Shown here: piece by piece, positions 24,284 through 33,245 of the stretch
How positions within the stretch are numbered: the stretch's first letter is position 1
Layout: each line of letters begins with the position of its first letter
Origin: DATKYQ01 sp035528415
GTDB lineage: Bacteria > Myxococcota > B64-G9
Assembly (NCBI GenBank): GCA_035528415.1
Contig: DATKYQ010000039.1
Span: 1-64,000 of the forward strand
Reading direction: 5' to 3'
Length of the DNA stretch: 64,000 nucleotides
Program-made: the position numbers and the translations under genes
The notes under the pieces: generated by a model
What the model saw: the letters and a program-made list of their open reading frames with translations, nothing else
Databases searched by the model: none
What the model was told of the DNA's origin: nothing

Positions 24284-25027
24284 CTAATCACCGCCGTCCT
24301 GGTCTGAGTCGGGCGGGTCCGGGCCAGTCGATTTCTTCTTCTTGAGCAACTTGGATAACTTCTTTCTCATCTCATCCATCCACAGCTCGCCGCCGATGAA
24401 GAGACCGCTGCCCATGGTAGGATCCCGCTTCATGCCATGCTCCACCATGTACCTGTCCAGCATCGAACGATACTTGCTCTGGCGTTTGCGGGCGGTTGGA
24501 GCGAGCTTCTTGTACCACTCGGGAATGGTCAACATATCGTCGTATGAGTTCTTCTCGCCAAAGCAGTAAAAACGGCAACTCGAGAACTCCTTCCAGCGTA
24601 TGTCCGTGGGACGAGCGATGATCCCGGCCCGTACCGGGTTGCAGTCCATGTAGAACATCAGGTTCTTCAGTCGCTCGTCGTCCTGGACCTGCAAAGTCTT
24701 CGGCCGGTCATGGGCCACCTTGCCAAGGCGCTTGTGGCGCTTGTTGAAGGTCAGGCCGAAAAGTCCGTGGGCCCTGCGCATGTGCTCCGAGAAAACCTTC
24801 GAATCACCTCTGATCTCGTCGGATTCGTGACAATGGTTACTCATTACGTTGTAGCTATAGATCACGAAGTCGTCCTGTGAACATTTTTTCAGATAGTCAT
24901 CGTGGATGCACTTGAGGTAGGCATGCTTCTCGGCGTGAGACTGAAGCAAGTACTCACGGTCATGACAGCGCCAGATCTTGTGGAAAGGAGCATGAGGAAC
25001 CAGGATGTGTTTTCTCGGAACTCTCAT
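24284..25027 (-). CDS. REP-associated tyrosine transposase-like protein (RAYT, Y1_Tnp family)
   Basis: 247 residues from the ATG at 25027. 'NVMSNHCHESDE' is the HUH-type His-x-His motif, and 'KNLMFYMDCNPVRAGII' is the helix typical of TnpA_REP proteins. RAYTs are single-copy, domesticated relatives of IS200/IS605 transposases that act on short palindromic REP sequences. An N-terminal 'VPHAPFHKIWRC' strand replaces the common form, and I cannot place the catalytic Tyr with certainty. A palindrome (25131-25149) and GGGACGGAGGTT-type repeats flank the gene. The Lys/Asp-rich tail is low complexity. Confidence 0.82.
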   Translation of the reverse strand: MRVPRKHILVPHAPFHKIWRCHDREYLLQSHAEKHAYLKCIHDDYLKKCSQDDFVIYSYNVMSNHCHESDEIRGDSKVFSEHMRRAHGLFGLTFNKRHKRLGKVAHDRPKTLQVQDDERLKNLMFYMDCNPVRAGIIARPTDIRWKEFSSCRFYCFGEKNSYDDMLTIPEWYKKLAPTARKRQSKYRSMLDRYMVEHGMKRDPTMGSGLFIGGELWMDEMRKKLSKLLKKKKSTGPDPPDSDQDGGD

Positions 25028-25130
25028 GCCTGAAAACACAAGCACGAATGATGCCAAGCAGGCCCGTCTTCATAACTACTTAGAAAACAAGAACTCGGAG
25101 ATCGAGGTCATGCCTGGACATACCCAAGGA

Positions 25131-25149
25131 GTGTCCGATTTCCGGACAC
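25131..25149. repeat. REP-like palindrome upstream of the RAYT-like gene
   Basis: GTGTCCG-ATTTC-CGGACAC, 7-bp arms with a 5-nt loop, about 100 bp upstream of the transposase start. A likely cognate REP hairpin, by analogy with RAYT loci. Confidence 0.55.
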
Positions 25150-25169
25150 ACCGGCAATGTTGAAGCCTC

Positions 25170-25198
25170 CCAAAAGAATGTAACCTCCGTCCCTGATT
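25170..25198 (-). repeat. 29-bp intergenic repeat, copy 1
   Basis: Identical over 29 bp to 25656-25684; it ends TAACCTCCGTCCCTGATT. Reverse complement of the GGGACGGAGGTTA motif. The two copies flank the small lipoprotein gene. Confidence 0.85.
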
Positions 25199-25249
25199 TT
25201 GCTCTGATTTTGCTGACAGCGCGGAACGCGGAATGCTCCTGATTTAGAG

Positions 25250-25278
25250 TTGACTATTGTTCGTCCGTTCCCTATCCT
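25250..25278 (+). promoter_or_regulatory. promoter of the small Cys-rich lipoprotein gene
   Basis: TTGACT (25250-25255), 17-bp spacer, TATCCT (25273-25278). The ATG follows at 25322. Confidence 0.6.
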
Positions 25279-25321
25279 TTGGGGTCAATTGCAACGTGAG
25301 GTTAGGCGTGGAGGTGGAAGA

Positions 25322-25603
25322 ATGAAAAAAGTTTTATTAGTCGTAGCCTGCGTTCTTGGATTGACTTTGGCATGTGTACTGGGCGGTTGCGGTGGCAATG
25401 ACGACGGAAGTGGTGCATGCGAGGATTCCTACGACTCGAACTACTACTGTCACAACTTCAATGACGTCGGTGACCAAACCGGGAAAGATATTTGCACCGG
25501 GCAGGATGGATCCTGGACGGCAGGTTCGAGTTGTTCGTCGCTGGGGTACACGACCGAGTGCGGCAACGGTTCCTGGGTGAAACCTTCCGGAACATGTTCA
25601 TAA
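25322..25603 (+). CDS. small Cys-rich lipoprotein
   Basis: 93 residues from the ATG at 25322, preceded by GGAGGTGGAAG. The lipobox is LGGC. The mature part is about 70 residues, polar, with several cysteines (CEDSYDSNYYC, CTGQDG, CSSLGYTTEC, GTCS) suggesting disulfides. No family recognised. It is a single gene with its own promoter, bracketed by a 29-bp exact direct repeat (25170-25198 and 25656-25684), so it may sit in a recombination-prone patch. Confidence 0.72.
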   Translation: MKKVLLVVACVLGLTLACVLGGCGGNDDGSGACEDSYDSNYYCHNFNDVGDQTGKDICTGQDGSWTAGSSCSSLGYTTECGNGSWVKPSGTCS

Positions 25604-25655
25604 AACGAGAAGACACAAAGACTCGATTTCATTTCTTACACTATTTGAATTCCAT

Positions 25656-25684
25656 CCAAAAGAATGTAACCTCCGTCCCTGATT
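25656..25684 (-). repeat. 29-bp intergenic repeat, copy 2
   Basis: Exact second copy of 25170-25198. Similarity continues loosely downstream (CTCTGATTTT in both). Confidence 0.85.
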
Positions 25685-25797
25685 CTCTCTGATTTTCTCT
25701 GCCAAACAGGGACTATAGACATTACTTGCCCCGGGTGGCTGTTTCGTGGGATCTTTCGGGCTCACGAATCGTCAATATCGCTGAGGAGGGACCGACC

Positions 25798-28700
25798 ATG
25801 TCGTCCAAGATTCATCCCGTGGCTGCTTATCGAACAACTTTCACGACATTCGTCTGCCTGGCCGTGCTTTCCGGCCTTGCCGGGCAAGCAGAGGCGCAAC
25901 CTGCGGCCAGGCGGGAAAGGGGCAACTTCGGCACCCTGATGATGACTACCCCGGACGGCCGCAGCCAGGCTTGCGAGTTGCGCTCACTGCATGTGCGCGT
26001 GGCCATTGCCGGCGACATGGCCCGTACCGAGGTGGAACAGGTCTTCGCAAATCCGCTCGACCGGGATATGGAAGGTACTTTCGACTTCGAGCTTCCCCCG
26101 GGCGCCGCGGTCAACCGCCTGGCGCTGGAAATCAACGGCAAGCTGGTCGATGGCGAACTGGTCGAGCGCCAGCTCGCACGCCTGGTCTACGAAAAGATCG
26201 TCCGTTCCATGCGCGATCCAGCCCTGATGGAGTGGCAAAGCGGTGACCGCTTCAAGACCCAGATTTACCCGGTGCCCGCCCATGGAACCAAGCGGGTTGT
26301 CTTGGCCTACCTGACACAACTTACGAGCCGCGCGGGAAAGATGGAATATCGCTATAGCCTGCCGGCCATGGCCGAGGGCCAGTCTCCCATCGGCGATTTC
26401 AGCTTCTCGGCCAGACTGAGCGGCCAGGCAAAGGCAAGCATCACGCCCTACGACGCGGCGGTAAACAACGACCAGGCTAGCTTTACCAAGAAACAGTTCA
26501 GGCCACGCGGCGATATGATCCTGCGCGTCGAGCAGCCGGCCGCCGGCTCGAAACCGCTTGTCCGCGTGATCAAGGCAGGCCAGCGCCGGCTGTTCTCCAT
26601 TCAGCTTGCGCCCAACTGGAAAGTCTCTTCGCGTAAGCTGCCCCGGGACGTCGTCATTTTGGCCGACAGCTCTGGAAGCATGCGCGGCAGGGGATTCGCA
26701 GAGCTCATCAACTCTCTCGATCAAATTCTGTCTGCGCTCGGCCCCAAGGATCGCGTGCGCTTGATCTCCGGTGACCTCGACATTCATAAGTTCGGCGGTT
26801 TTCTGCCTGCGGCCGGAAGCAAGAAGATCAGAGGCTTGATGCGCTCGATGGAGCCCGGCGGCGGCACGAACCTCGAAAAACTCTTACTAGCTGGTGCCAT
26901 ACGCCCGCCCGCCGGGCGCCGCAGCATGGCCATCTACATGGGCGACGGTCAGGCGTCGCTCGGGGAGCTCGACGGCGACTTGCTGACAGAACGGGTTGTC
27001 AAGGCCTATCGCAGGGCGAAAGCCGAGCTAAACGTGGTGGCAGTAGGCAACGGGCCGGCCGTCGACTTCCTGCAGAAGCTGAGCCGGGCCTGCATGGGCA
27101 GCACTCTGGCCAAGGAGCCGGGTCGAGCGCTCGACCTGAAGCCGTTTATTCGGTCACTTGATCAGCCCCTGCTGTCCGGATTGAAGCTTTCGTCGCGCGG
27201 CGATTGCGCCCGGGGTGTGCTTCCCGGCCCGCTGCCCAACCTGGCGCGCGGCGAGCGCCTCGAGATCATGGGACAGCTCGAGGGCAGACGGGCCTGCAAG
27301 ATCAGGCTTTCGGGCGAGGTAGCCGGAAAACCATTCTCCCTGGCCGCCACACTCGACCCCTCCCGGGCCGAATCGTCGATGCTGCTGCCCGTTTTCTGGG
27401 CCCGTAAGCGCATCGCTCACCTCGAACGCGTGGCCGGCGATCGCCGGGAGATCGTCTCGCTCAGCAAGGAGTTCGGCATCATGTGCCGTTACACCTCCTG
27501 GCTGGTGCTGGAGAACGACCAGGCCTACAAGCAGCATCGCATCAAGCGCACTCAGCATGATCAACAGGCCACGACCGAAGCACCGGCCAAAAACGTTCCC
27601 TTGAAGAAAGCCAAGCTGGCCAAGGGTGAGTCGGTATCCGATTTCTTGCAGAAATTCAAAGACGACAAGCCCGCGTCCGAGCCCGCAATGACTGGCGCTG
27701 CTTCCGGCGGCGAGGAGGATAAGGCCGAGAAGAAGGAGATGGCCGCGCCTCGCATGGAGGAAAGTAGACGCTCGCTGCAGGCGCCTTCGCCGGTGATGAA
27801 GGTGGCCGAGATGGAAGCGCCCGCCGGACCAAGCTCGCCGAAGCCCATGACCAAATCCAGAGCGAAGGCAAAAAAACCTGCAGCGCGACCGCGCCCGGTT
27901 CCCTTCGAGCAACTTCTGGCCCAGGCCGAGCGCGACGTCGCCGACCGCCCCGACGAGCCCTACCGGCGCGAGAACCTGGTGTCGCTGGCGGTCGACCACG
28001 ACAAGATCGACGTGGCCCGCAAGCACATCGACGCCTGGACGAAAAAGTTCTCTAGCGACCCGGACAAGCTGGTGCGCCTGGTGCTGCCAGCGCTCGATCG
28101 CCTGCCCCAGGACGACTGGAGCCTGCGCCGGCGCCTCGAGATCTACCGACTGGCGCTCGATGCGCGGCCTTCCGACAGGCAGCTTCTCTCCGGCATGGTC
28201 GACGCACTCGTGAGATCGGGGAAGAAACAAGAAGCCTTCGATCTCGTCGAAAAGAGGCGCCGGGCCGCCAAGAAAGATCCGGACATGCTGCTGGCTTTGA
28301 TTCCCGCATACGGCAGGCTGTCATCGATGCCGCAGGCCCGAGAGGCGCTGCTGAAGATCAGCGGGGCGCTGATCGACGGCCGCCCGCTCGATATAGAACT
28401 AAGGCGAACCTACGTCGACCAGCTCAAGGAGGCCGGGATGAAAGACGCAGCGCTGGCCGCGATCGCCGACTGGCGCCGTTATGCCCCGGACTTTCCCAGC
28501 CTGGTCATCGAGCAGGTCGAGCTGCTGCGCGAAAGCCTCAAGCTTGCGCAGGCCGAACGGGTTCTGTCCGAGCTGGTCGAGTTCAGCCCCCACTCCTACG
28601 AGGCCAGGACTGGCTACGCTGCCAAGCTGGCCGAGCCCCGGGGCTTCGCCAAGGCCGGCCAACCAGAGCAGGCCTGCGCCCAGTACACCCGCGCCGTCCA

Positions 28701-29184
28701 GCTAAACCCGTCAAAGCGCGAGACCTTCCGGACCATGATGGCCCTGCGCAGAAGTCACCCGAAAGCGGCGAAAAAGATCGGGCGCTGCATAGTCGACGGG
28801 GTCAGCCGCCTGCCGGTGATCCGCGACGTCAGCATCGTCATGCTCTGGGAGGATCCCTCGGCCGACGTTGACATGCACGTCATCGAACCCGGGGGCGACG
28901 AGGTCTGGTACCAGCATCTCGAGAGCAACCAGGGCGGACACCTGTACTACGACGTGACCGACGGCCTCGGCCCCGAGATCTACGTGCTGGGCAGCGGCAA
29001 GCCCGGTAGCTACCGTTTGTCCGTGGTCTACTACTCGGGCTCGGCCAAGACCGTAAGCGGAAAGATGATCGTCATGCGCCATGCCGGCGGCCCCGAGGAA
29101 ACCCGCAAGGTGTATCCCTTCACACTCCAGGGAGCAGACAGCAACAAGAAGATCCCCGTGGGGGTTTTCAAGATCTCACGCTGA
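25798..29184 (+). CDS. exported VIT/von Willebrand A protein with DUF2135-like C-terminus
   Basis: 1128 residues from the ATG at 25798 (GAGGAGG upstream). Signal peptide ends EAQ. Residues about 35-190 are a VIT domain (AIAGDMARTEVEQVFANPLD, VYEKIVRSMRDPALMEW). A vWA domain follows, with an intact MIDAS metal site at Asp290-x-Ser292-x-Ser294 (DSSGSM). A Lys/Glu/Ala-rich linker (about 600-700) leads to helical TPR-like repeats (about 700-980) and a C-terminal DUF2135-like beta domain (about 1005-1128, VDMHVIEPGGDEVWY). VIT-vWA proteins usually bind protein partners in a metal-dependent way. It is convergent with, and overlaps by 9 bp, the acyl-CoA dehydratase activase gene. Confidence 0.88.
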   Translation: MSSKIHPVAAYRTTFTTFVCLAVLSGLAGQAEAQPAARRERGNFGTLMMTTPDGRSQACELRSLHVRVAIAGDMARTEVEQVFANPLDRDMEGTFDFELPPGAAVNRLALEINGKLVDGELVERQLARLVYEKIVRSMRDPALMEWQSGDRFKTQIYPVPAHGTKRVVLAYLTQLTSRAGKMEYRYSLPAMAEGQSPIGDFSFSARLSGQAKASITPYDAAVNNDQASFTKKQFRPRGDMILRVEQPAAGSKPLVRVIKAGQRRLFSIQLAPNWKVSSRKLPRDVVILADSSGSMRGRGFAELINSLDQILSALGPKDRVRLISGDLDIHKFGGFLPAAGSKKIRGLMRSMEPGGGTNLEKLLLAGAIRPPAGRRSMAIYMGDGQASLGELDGDLLTERVVKAYRRAKAELNVVAVGNGPAVDFLQKLSRACMGSTLAKEPGRALDLKPFIRSLDQPLLSGLKLSSRGDCARGVLPGPLPNLARGERLEIMGQLEGRRACKIRLSGEVAGKPFSLAATLDPSRAESSMLLPVFWARKRIAHLERVAGDRREIVSLSKEFGIMCRYTSWLVLENDQAYKQHRIKRTQHDQQATTEAPAKNVPLKKAKLAKGESVSDFLQKFKDDKPASEPAMTGAASGGEEDKAEKKEMAAPRMEESRRSLQAPSPVMKVAEMEAPAGPSSPKPMTKSRAKAKKPAARPRPVPFEQLLAQAERDVADRPDEPYRRENLVSLAVDHDKIDVARKHIDAWTKKFSSDPDKLVRLVLPALDRLPQDDWSLRRRLEIYRLALDARPSDRQLLSGMVDALVRSGKKQEAFDLVEKRRRAAKKDPDMLLALIPAYGRLSSMPQAREALLKISGALIDGRPLDIELRRTYVDQLKEAGMKDAALAAIADWRRYAPDFPSLVIEQVELLRESLKLAQAERVLSELVEFSPHSYEARTGYAAKLAEPRGFAKAGQPEQACAQYTRAVQLNPSKRETFRTMMALRRSHPKAAKKIGRCIVDGVSRLPVIRDVSIVMLWEDPSADVDMHVIEPGGDEVWYQHLESNQGGHLYYDVTDGLGPEIYVLGSGKPGSYRLSVVYYSGSAKTVSGKMIVMRHAGGPEETRKVYPFTLQGADSNKKIPVGVFKISR

Positions 29185-29961
29185 TTTTCTGCGGGCCAGC
29201 AACGCCGCGCCCAGGGCGCCCAACAACTGCGGGTCGAAATCGAGGCGGGCCACCTTCATTTTCAGGCGCTGCCCGAGCAGTTGCATCAACCCGCGGTTCT
29301 TGGCGCATCCACCCGAGATGGTGAAGTCCGGCCTGATGCCCACCCGGCGGGCCATGGAGATCACCCGTCGGACTACCGCAAGCTGGGCGCCGGCGGCGAT
29401 GTCCGCGGGTGCTTTCTTCTGGGCCACCAGGCTGACCACCTCGGACTCGGCGAATACCGAGCACTGGGCGGTAATCGAGACGGGCTTGGTCGAGGTCAAC
29501 GAGAGATCGGAAAACTGCTCCAGCGAGAGCTGGAACGTTCGGGCCATCGACTCGAAGAAGCGCCCGGTGCCCGCGGCACACTTGTCGTTCATGGCGAACT
29601 CCATCACCGTGCCGTCATCATTCAGGGCGATGGCTTTCAGATCCTGGCCGCCGATGTCGACCACGGTGCGAATCTTGGGATCGAGATGATGGGCGCCGAC
29701 CGCGTGACAGGTTATCTCGGAGACATTCTCGTCTGCAAAAGGAATCTGCAGGCGACCGTAGCCCGTGCCAACCAATCGCACGAACTCGACGCCGGCGGGA
29801 GCAATATCCATATCGGCCGCGGCTCTATCCAGCGCTTGCCTGGCCGTTTTCTCCGGATCGAGCGTGCTCTCGACGATGGCGCCGGCCAACACCTTGGATT
29901 CGTCAAGAATGACCGCCTTGCCCGTCGTCGATCCCACATCGCAACCAGCCCATAAGCGCAT
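29176..29961 (-). CDS. acyl-CoA dehydratase activase (BadF/BcrA/HgdC-type), module 2
   Basis: 261 residues, typical for the single-domain HgdC-type activase. This ATPase takes an electron from a reduced ferredoxin/flavodoxin and injects it, with ATP hydrolysis, into a radical 2-hydroxyacyl-CoA dehydratase or benzoyl-CoA-reductase-like enzyme. Sequence shows the ASKHA nucleotide-binding motifs (DVGSTTGK, DIGGQDLKAI, ISGGCAKN) and the two Fe-S cysteines that hold the [4Fe-4S] cluster of the homodimer, Cys128 (NDKCAAGTGRF) and Cys167 (QCSVFAESE). It is the last gene of the long minus operon and belongs with the subunit pair at 29981-32478. Confidence 0.93.
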   Translation of the reverse strand: MRLWAGCDVGSTTGKAVILDESKVLAGAIVESTLDPEKTARQALDRAAADMDIAPAGVEFVRLVGTGYGRLQIPFADENVSEITCHAVGAHHLDPKIRTVVDIGGQDLKAIALNDDGTVMEFAMNDKCAAGTGRFFESMARTFQLSLEQFSDLSLTSTKPVSITAQCSVFAESEVVSLVAQKKAPADIAAGAQLAVVRRVISMARRVGIRPDFTISGGCAKNRGLMQLLGQRLKMKVARLDFDPQLLGALGAALLARRKSA

Positions 29962-29980
29962 TACCGACCTCCCTTGCCCG

Positions 29981-31366
29981 TCAGCGCATGACGGTGTCCA
30001 TGAACATGCGCACCTGCTCCTTGATCCCGTCTACCGAGACCACCCGCGAGTCGCCCAGGTCGTAGTCGATTGTAAGAAGCGGGATCCGTTTCTGCCTGCA
30101 CTTTTCGCGCATCATGCCCAGAAGCGCCTGGGTGTTCTTGCAGCCGACGTGCCCGGCCATCCAGATCATATCGGTCGAATAGTGCTCGTGGATGAAGAAC
30201 AGATCGTCGAAGAAGTACTCGACCGGGCCGCGGGTGTGCTGAGACATCGGCCCCTGCATCATGATCCGCGCCAGGTCGCGCAGCATGCTCCGGCGCGAAG
30301 TCGTGTCGATCAATGGATGCCGGTTGAAGGTCAGCATCTCCATGATCATGGTCGCCCGGAACTCGCTCTCCGCCCACGAGAAAATCTCGGGGAAAATGAG
30401 CGTGGCCGGATTCCACAAAAGCACCCTGTATTTCTCATCGGGAATGCCGCCGCCCGCCTGCAGCGATTGCCGGGCATACTCGACCAGCCCGGCGTACATC
30501 TTGGTGGCCTGAGGCATTCCCGGAAACAGGCCGAAAAAGAGCATGTGAGCCAGGAAGACGACGTCGGAGCCAAGTGGCGCGGGCTTGTGCCTGAGCATGT
30601 CCCACAGGGTAAGCTCAAGCTCCATGGCCCGGTTGCGTTGCGTGCATATCTCTCGCAGGTGCTCGTCGTCCAGCCTGCCCGGAGTGTGCTCTTCTAAAAA
30701 GTCTATCATCTTCACAAGCTCGTTGGTGTAGTAGTCCACCGCCGAGTCATCCTTGTAACGGTAGGGCAGGTCGAGGCGGTAGGTTGGAGCGCCCGAAAGC
30801 TTCTGCATGAAAGCATAGGATGACATGCCCCCGTCGCATGGTGAATTCGAACTGACTATCGCAAGCGGAGGCGGAAAGTGATCTCTGAGCGCCAGGCCGA
30901 GCGACATGCGCGGCAGGGTGCAGGTATCCGCCGGCAAGCCCGCGTTTTCGGCCTCGTCCAGGTACGCTTCGCCCAGTTCGGTATCCACCATCGGCAGGAC
31001 TATCCCGAGCATCTCCACCATGAAGGGCATCAGACCCATGGCGTGCAGGATCTCGGGAGGAACCAAATCTTCGTGCCAGACCAGCCTGTCCCGGCGCCGG
31101 TGGATGTCCCGAACTATCGTGGCCAGCGCGTCGATCAACCGGTTGATGATAAAACCGGTGGCCTGGCGATAAGCCCCGCGCCTCTCTCCCATCAGGCGCG
31201 CCATCAACTTGTTGACCTTCAAGAATCCGGACACCCATGGATAACGTTTGCGAATCTTGAGCATGCGCGCCGGCCCCGGGTTGACTCCCAGGCGTAAGAT
31301 ACGCAGCCAATTTCTGGCCGCCCAGCGAAGATAGACGGAGTCCTTCCTGGTCGCTGCGCCGATCAT
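29981..31366 (-). CDS. 2-hydroxyacyl-CoA dehydratase/benzoyl-CoA reductase-type subunit, 461 aa (module 2)
   Basis: 461 residues. Conserved family features are visible: 'SSNSPCDGGMSSYAFMQKLSG' in the middle and 'GHVGCKNTQALLGMMREKCRQKRIPLLTIDYDLGDSRV' near the end, with the Cys residues that bind a [4Fe-4S] cluster. The family catalyses radical alpha/beta eliminations or ring reductions on CoA thioesters. Its start overlaps the stop of the partner subunit by 4 bp (31363-31366). It resembles the 438-aa subunit at 36935-38251, so the two modules are paralogous. Substrate not determinable from sequence. Confidence 0.88.
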   Translation of the reverse strand: MIGAATRKDSVYLRWAARNWLRILRLGVNPGPARMLKIRKRYPWVSGFLKVNKLMARLMGERRGAYRQATGFIINRLIDALATIVRDIHRRRDRLVWHEDLVPPEILHAMGLMPFMVEMLGIVLPMVDTELGEAYLDEAENAGLPADTCTLPRMSLGLALRDHFPPPLAIVSSNSPCDGGMSSYAFMQKLSGAPTYRLDLPYRYKDDSAVDYYTNELVKMIDFLEEHTPGRLDDEHLREICTQRNRAMELELTLWDMLRHKPAPLGSDVVFLAHMLFFGLFPGMPQATKMYAGLVEYARQSLQAGGGIPDEKYRVLLWNPATLIFPEIFSWAESEFRATMIMEMLTFNRHPLIDTTSRRSMLRDLARIMMQGPMSQHTRGPVEYFFDDLFFIHEHYSTDMIWMAGHVGCKNTQALLGMMREKCRQKRIPLLTIDYDLGDSRVVSVDGIKEQVRMFMDTVMR

Positions 31367-32478
31367 TTTCCCATGCTCTCCAAAAAAGCCTGCACCCTGG
31401 TCGCTACCTGCCCTTCCCCCGAAAAGAAATACTCGCGCTCGAGGCGCAGAACCGGGACACCGGCCTCCCTGAGTTCCCGCAACAGCAAGGTGCCCTCCCA
31501 GGCCCAGCTGTCGCAGAACTTTAGAGCCACTATGATCACTCCGTCCGCGCGCCGCTCGCCCCTCATCTCAACTATCCGTTCGAGCAGCCGTGAATGCTCT
31601 TCCATCATGCGCGGGCAAGGCAGCCTCTCGAGGTACCTGCGGGCCAGCGCCCGGAAAGGCTCGGCCTGCTCGTCCACCTGCCCCTCGAACGAACTGGCCG
31701 CCGTGCAGCCGATCTCGCCGACCAGCAGGCCGCCGCCGGCCTCGAGCGCCTCGACGTAACGAATGTCATCGAGTTGACTGCTAACCAGCAACAGCCGGGC
31801 CCGGGCCTTTGCCCGGGAGCAGTCGGTTGTCCGGCGCGCCTCGTCCAGCAGCCTTTCCAGATCGCGCAAGTTGGCCTCGATCGGCCGCGCGCCGAAGCCG
31901 GCCGAGAGCGCGATCATCTCGCTGCCCGAAAGCGGCGGCGCATCCGCCCGTCTGAGGCGATCGATCTCGACCATCAGGCGCCGCGCCTGGTTCCATTTTC
32001 CGATGGACTCGCGCACAAGCGCGTCAGTGATTTCCAGATCGAATGCTTCGGCCAGATCGTCCGCAAGCCGCCTGAGTTCTTCAGTATACCAATCTATAGC
32101 CGCAGGCGATACCTTGTGCGGCACGTCGAGCAGTTTGAGAAAGTCAGGCTTGCGCAGATAGGCCAGGTTGTCATGCAGCCTGCGCATGTGATCGCAACCG
32201 GTGGTCATGACGAACCCGTCCAGGTATTCGTAGCGATCCTCCTCGAAGGCCTCCAGGATGCAGCGCATGTACGAGCAGGTCACCCGGCCCATGTAGGTGT
32301 CGGCCAGATCCGTGCCGGCGCATTGCGGGGCGTGCATGCTGTATGGCTCGAGGCCGGGCACAGTAAGCAGTTCTTGGGGCACATAGGAACAAAGATAACC
32401 GATGCGCTTTCCAGCACCGACCTCCGCCTGCGGATAGCCCGCAAGCGCCTCTTTGTAGCCATCGATGATCTGCTTCAC
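31363..32478 (-). CDS. 2-hydroxyacyl-CoA dehydratase-type subunit (HgdB-like), 371 aa (module 2)
   Basis: 371 residues. Family signature cysteines are present: 'YLCSYVPQELL' (N-terminal), 'CSYMRCILEA', 'TTGCDHMRRLH', 'GEIGCTAAS' and 'LKFCDSWAWEGTLLL' near the end. These are the ligands and second-shell residues of the [4Fe-4S] cluster in HgdB-like subunits. Together with the 461-aa subunit it would form a heterodimeric radical enzyme fed by the activase at 29176-29961. The stop of the CooC-like gene overlaps its start by 4 bp. Confidence 0.88.
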   Translation of the reverse strand: MKQIIDGYKEALAGYPQAEVGAGKRIGYLCSYVPQELLTVPGLEPYSMHAPQCAGTDLADTYMGRVTCSYMRCILEAFEEDRYEYLDGFVMTTGCDHMRRLHDNLAYLRKPDFLKLLDVPHKVSPAAIDWYTEELRRLADDLAEAFDLEITDALVRESIGKWNQARRLMVEIDRLRRADAPPLSGSEMIALSAGFGARPIEANLRDLERLLDEARRTTDCSRAKARARLLLVSSQLDDIRYVEALEAGGGLLVGEIGCTAASSFEGQVDEQAEPFRALARRYLERLPCPRMMEEHSRLLERIVEMRGERRADGVIIVALKFCDSWAWEGTLLLRELREAGVPVLRLEREYFFSGEGQVATRVQAFLESMGK

Positions 32479-33242
32479 CGGTCGCCCTCGGAAAACAATT
32501 TCTCGACGATCCCGCGCACAGCGCCGAGCGCCCGGCTTTCGGACGGAATCTCCAGCAAGGAATCACCCCGGCCGTCGGCACGTGTGATGGCCTCGTCCTC
32601 GGGAACCGAGCCGACGAGTTCCAGCCCGGCCGGAACGGCGCCCGGCAACTTCCCGGCCCGGTTCAACACAAGGCTTCCTCGCGCGGCCACCCGATGGTGT
32701 ATCAATAAACCGGCCACCACACCGGCGGCCTTCAAACCGCGCGCCGAACCATCGGTCACGACCACCGGGATGTCTATCCCGCGCATCAGCTGGCGGCTGA
32801 TCTGCTCTATCCCGGCCTCGGCGTCGATCAAGACAACGGCGAAGCCGACAGCCAGTTTTTCTATCGCGGCCCTAAGCAGCGTGTTCAGCGGGCAGAAGCA
32901 CCCCTTGCTGTCGGTCATGCCCATGGACAACAGCGAGTAATTGCCGCGCTCCTGCAAGGCCTGCAACATCGACCAGTCAACCGCCTGCGCAACCCGCTCG
33001 GCATCCATGTCCGCTGAAGTTGCTTCGCGGATCATCTCCTCGCGCACCTGGCCTATAGTCCGTTCCATGCCGGCGCCCACCGCCCAGGCCAGCCCCCCGG
33101 TCGGATCGGCGTCCACCAGAAGCAGCGGGCCAATCTCCATATCGATCAGGGACCTGGCGGCCAGCGCGCTGAACATCGTCTTTCCCGCCCCGCCCTTGCC
33201 GAGCACAGCCACGACCTTCGTTTTTATGAGCGCCGAGGACAT
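32475..33242 (-). CDS. CooC-like MinD-family ATPase
   Basis: 255 residues. The deviant Walker A box is at 15-22 (GKGGAGKT) and Walker B-like 'LLLVDADPTGG' at 41-51. Cys115-Phe-Cys117 (SKGCFCPLN) matches the Cys-x-Cys metal site of CooC, the ATPase that loads nickel into carbon monoxide dehydrogenase. No CODH gene is in the window. In this operon it more likely serves cluster assembly or activation of the dehydratase-type enzymes, an inference from context alone. It overlaps the downstream subunit gene by 4 bp. Confidence 0.88.
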   Translation of the reverse strand: MSSALIKTKVVAVLGKGGAGKTMFSALAARSLIDMEIGPLLLVDADPTGGLAWAVGAGMERTIGQVREEMIREATSADMDAERVAQAVDWSMLQALQERGNYSLLSMGMTDSKGCFCPLNTLLRAAIEKLAVGFAVVLIDAEAGIEQISRQLMRGIDIPVVVTDGSARGLKAAGVVAGLLIHHRVAARGSLVLNRAGKLPGAVPAGLELVGSVPEDEAITRADGRGDSLLEIPSESRALGAVRGIVEKLFSEGDR

Positions 33243-33245
33243 GGC

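Noticed and set aside
24284..25027. Active IS200/IS605 insertion sequence
   Set aside because: Only a RAYT-like single gene is present; no TnpB and no second copy in the window.
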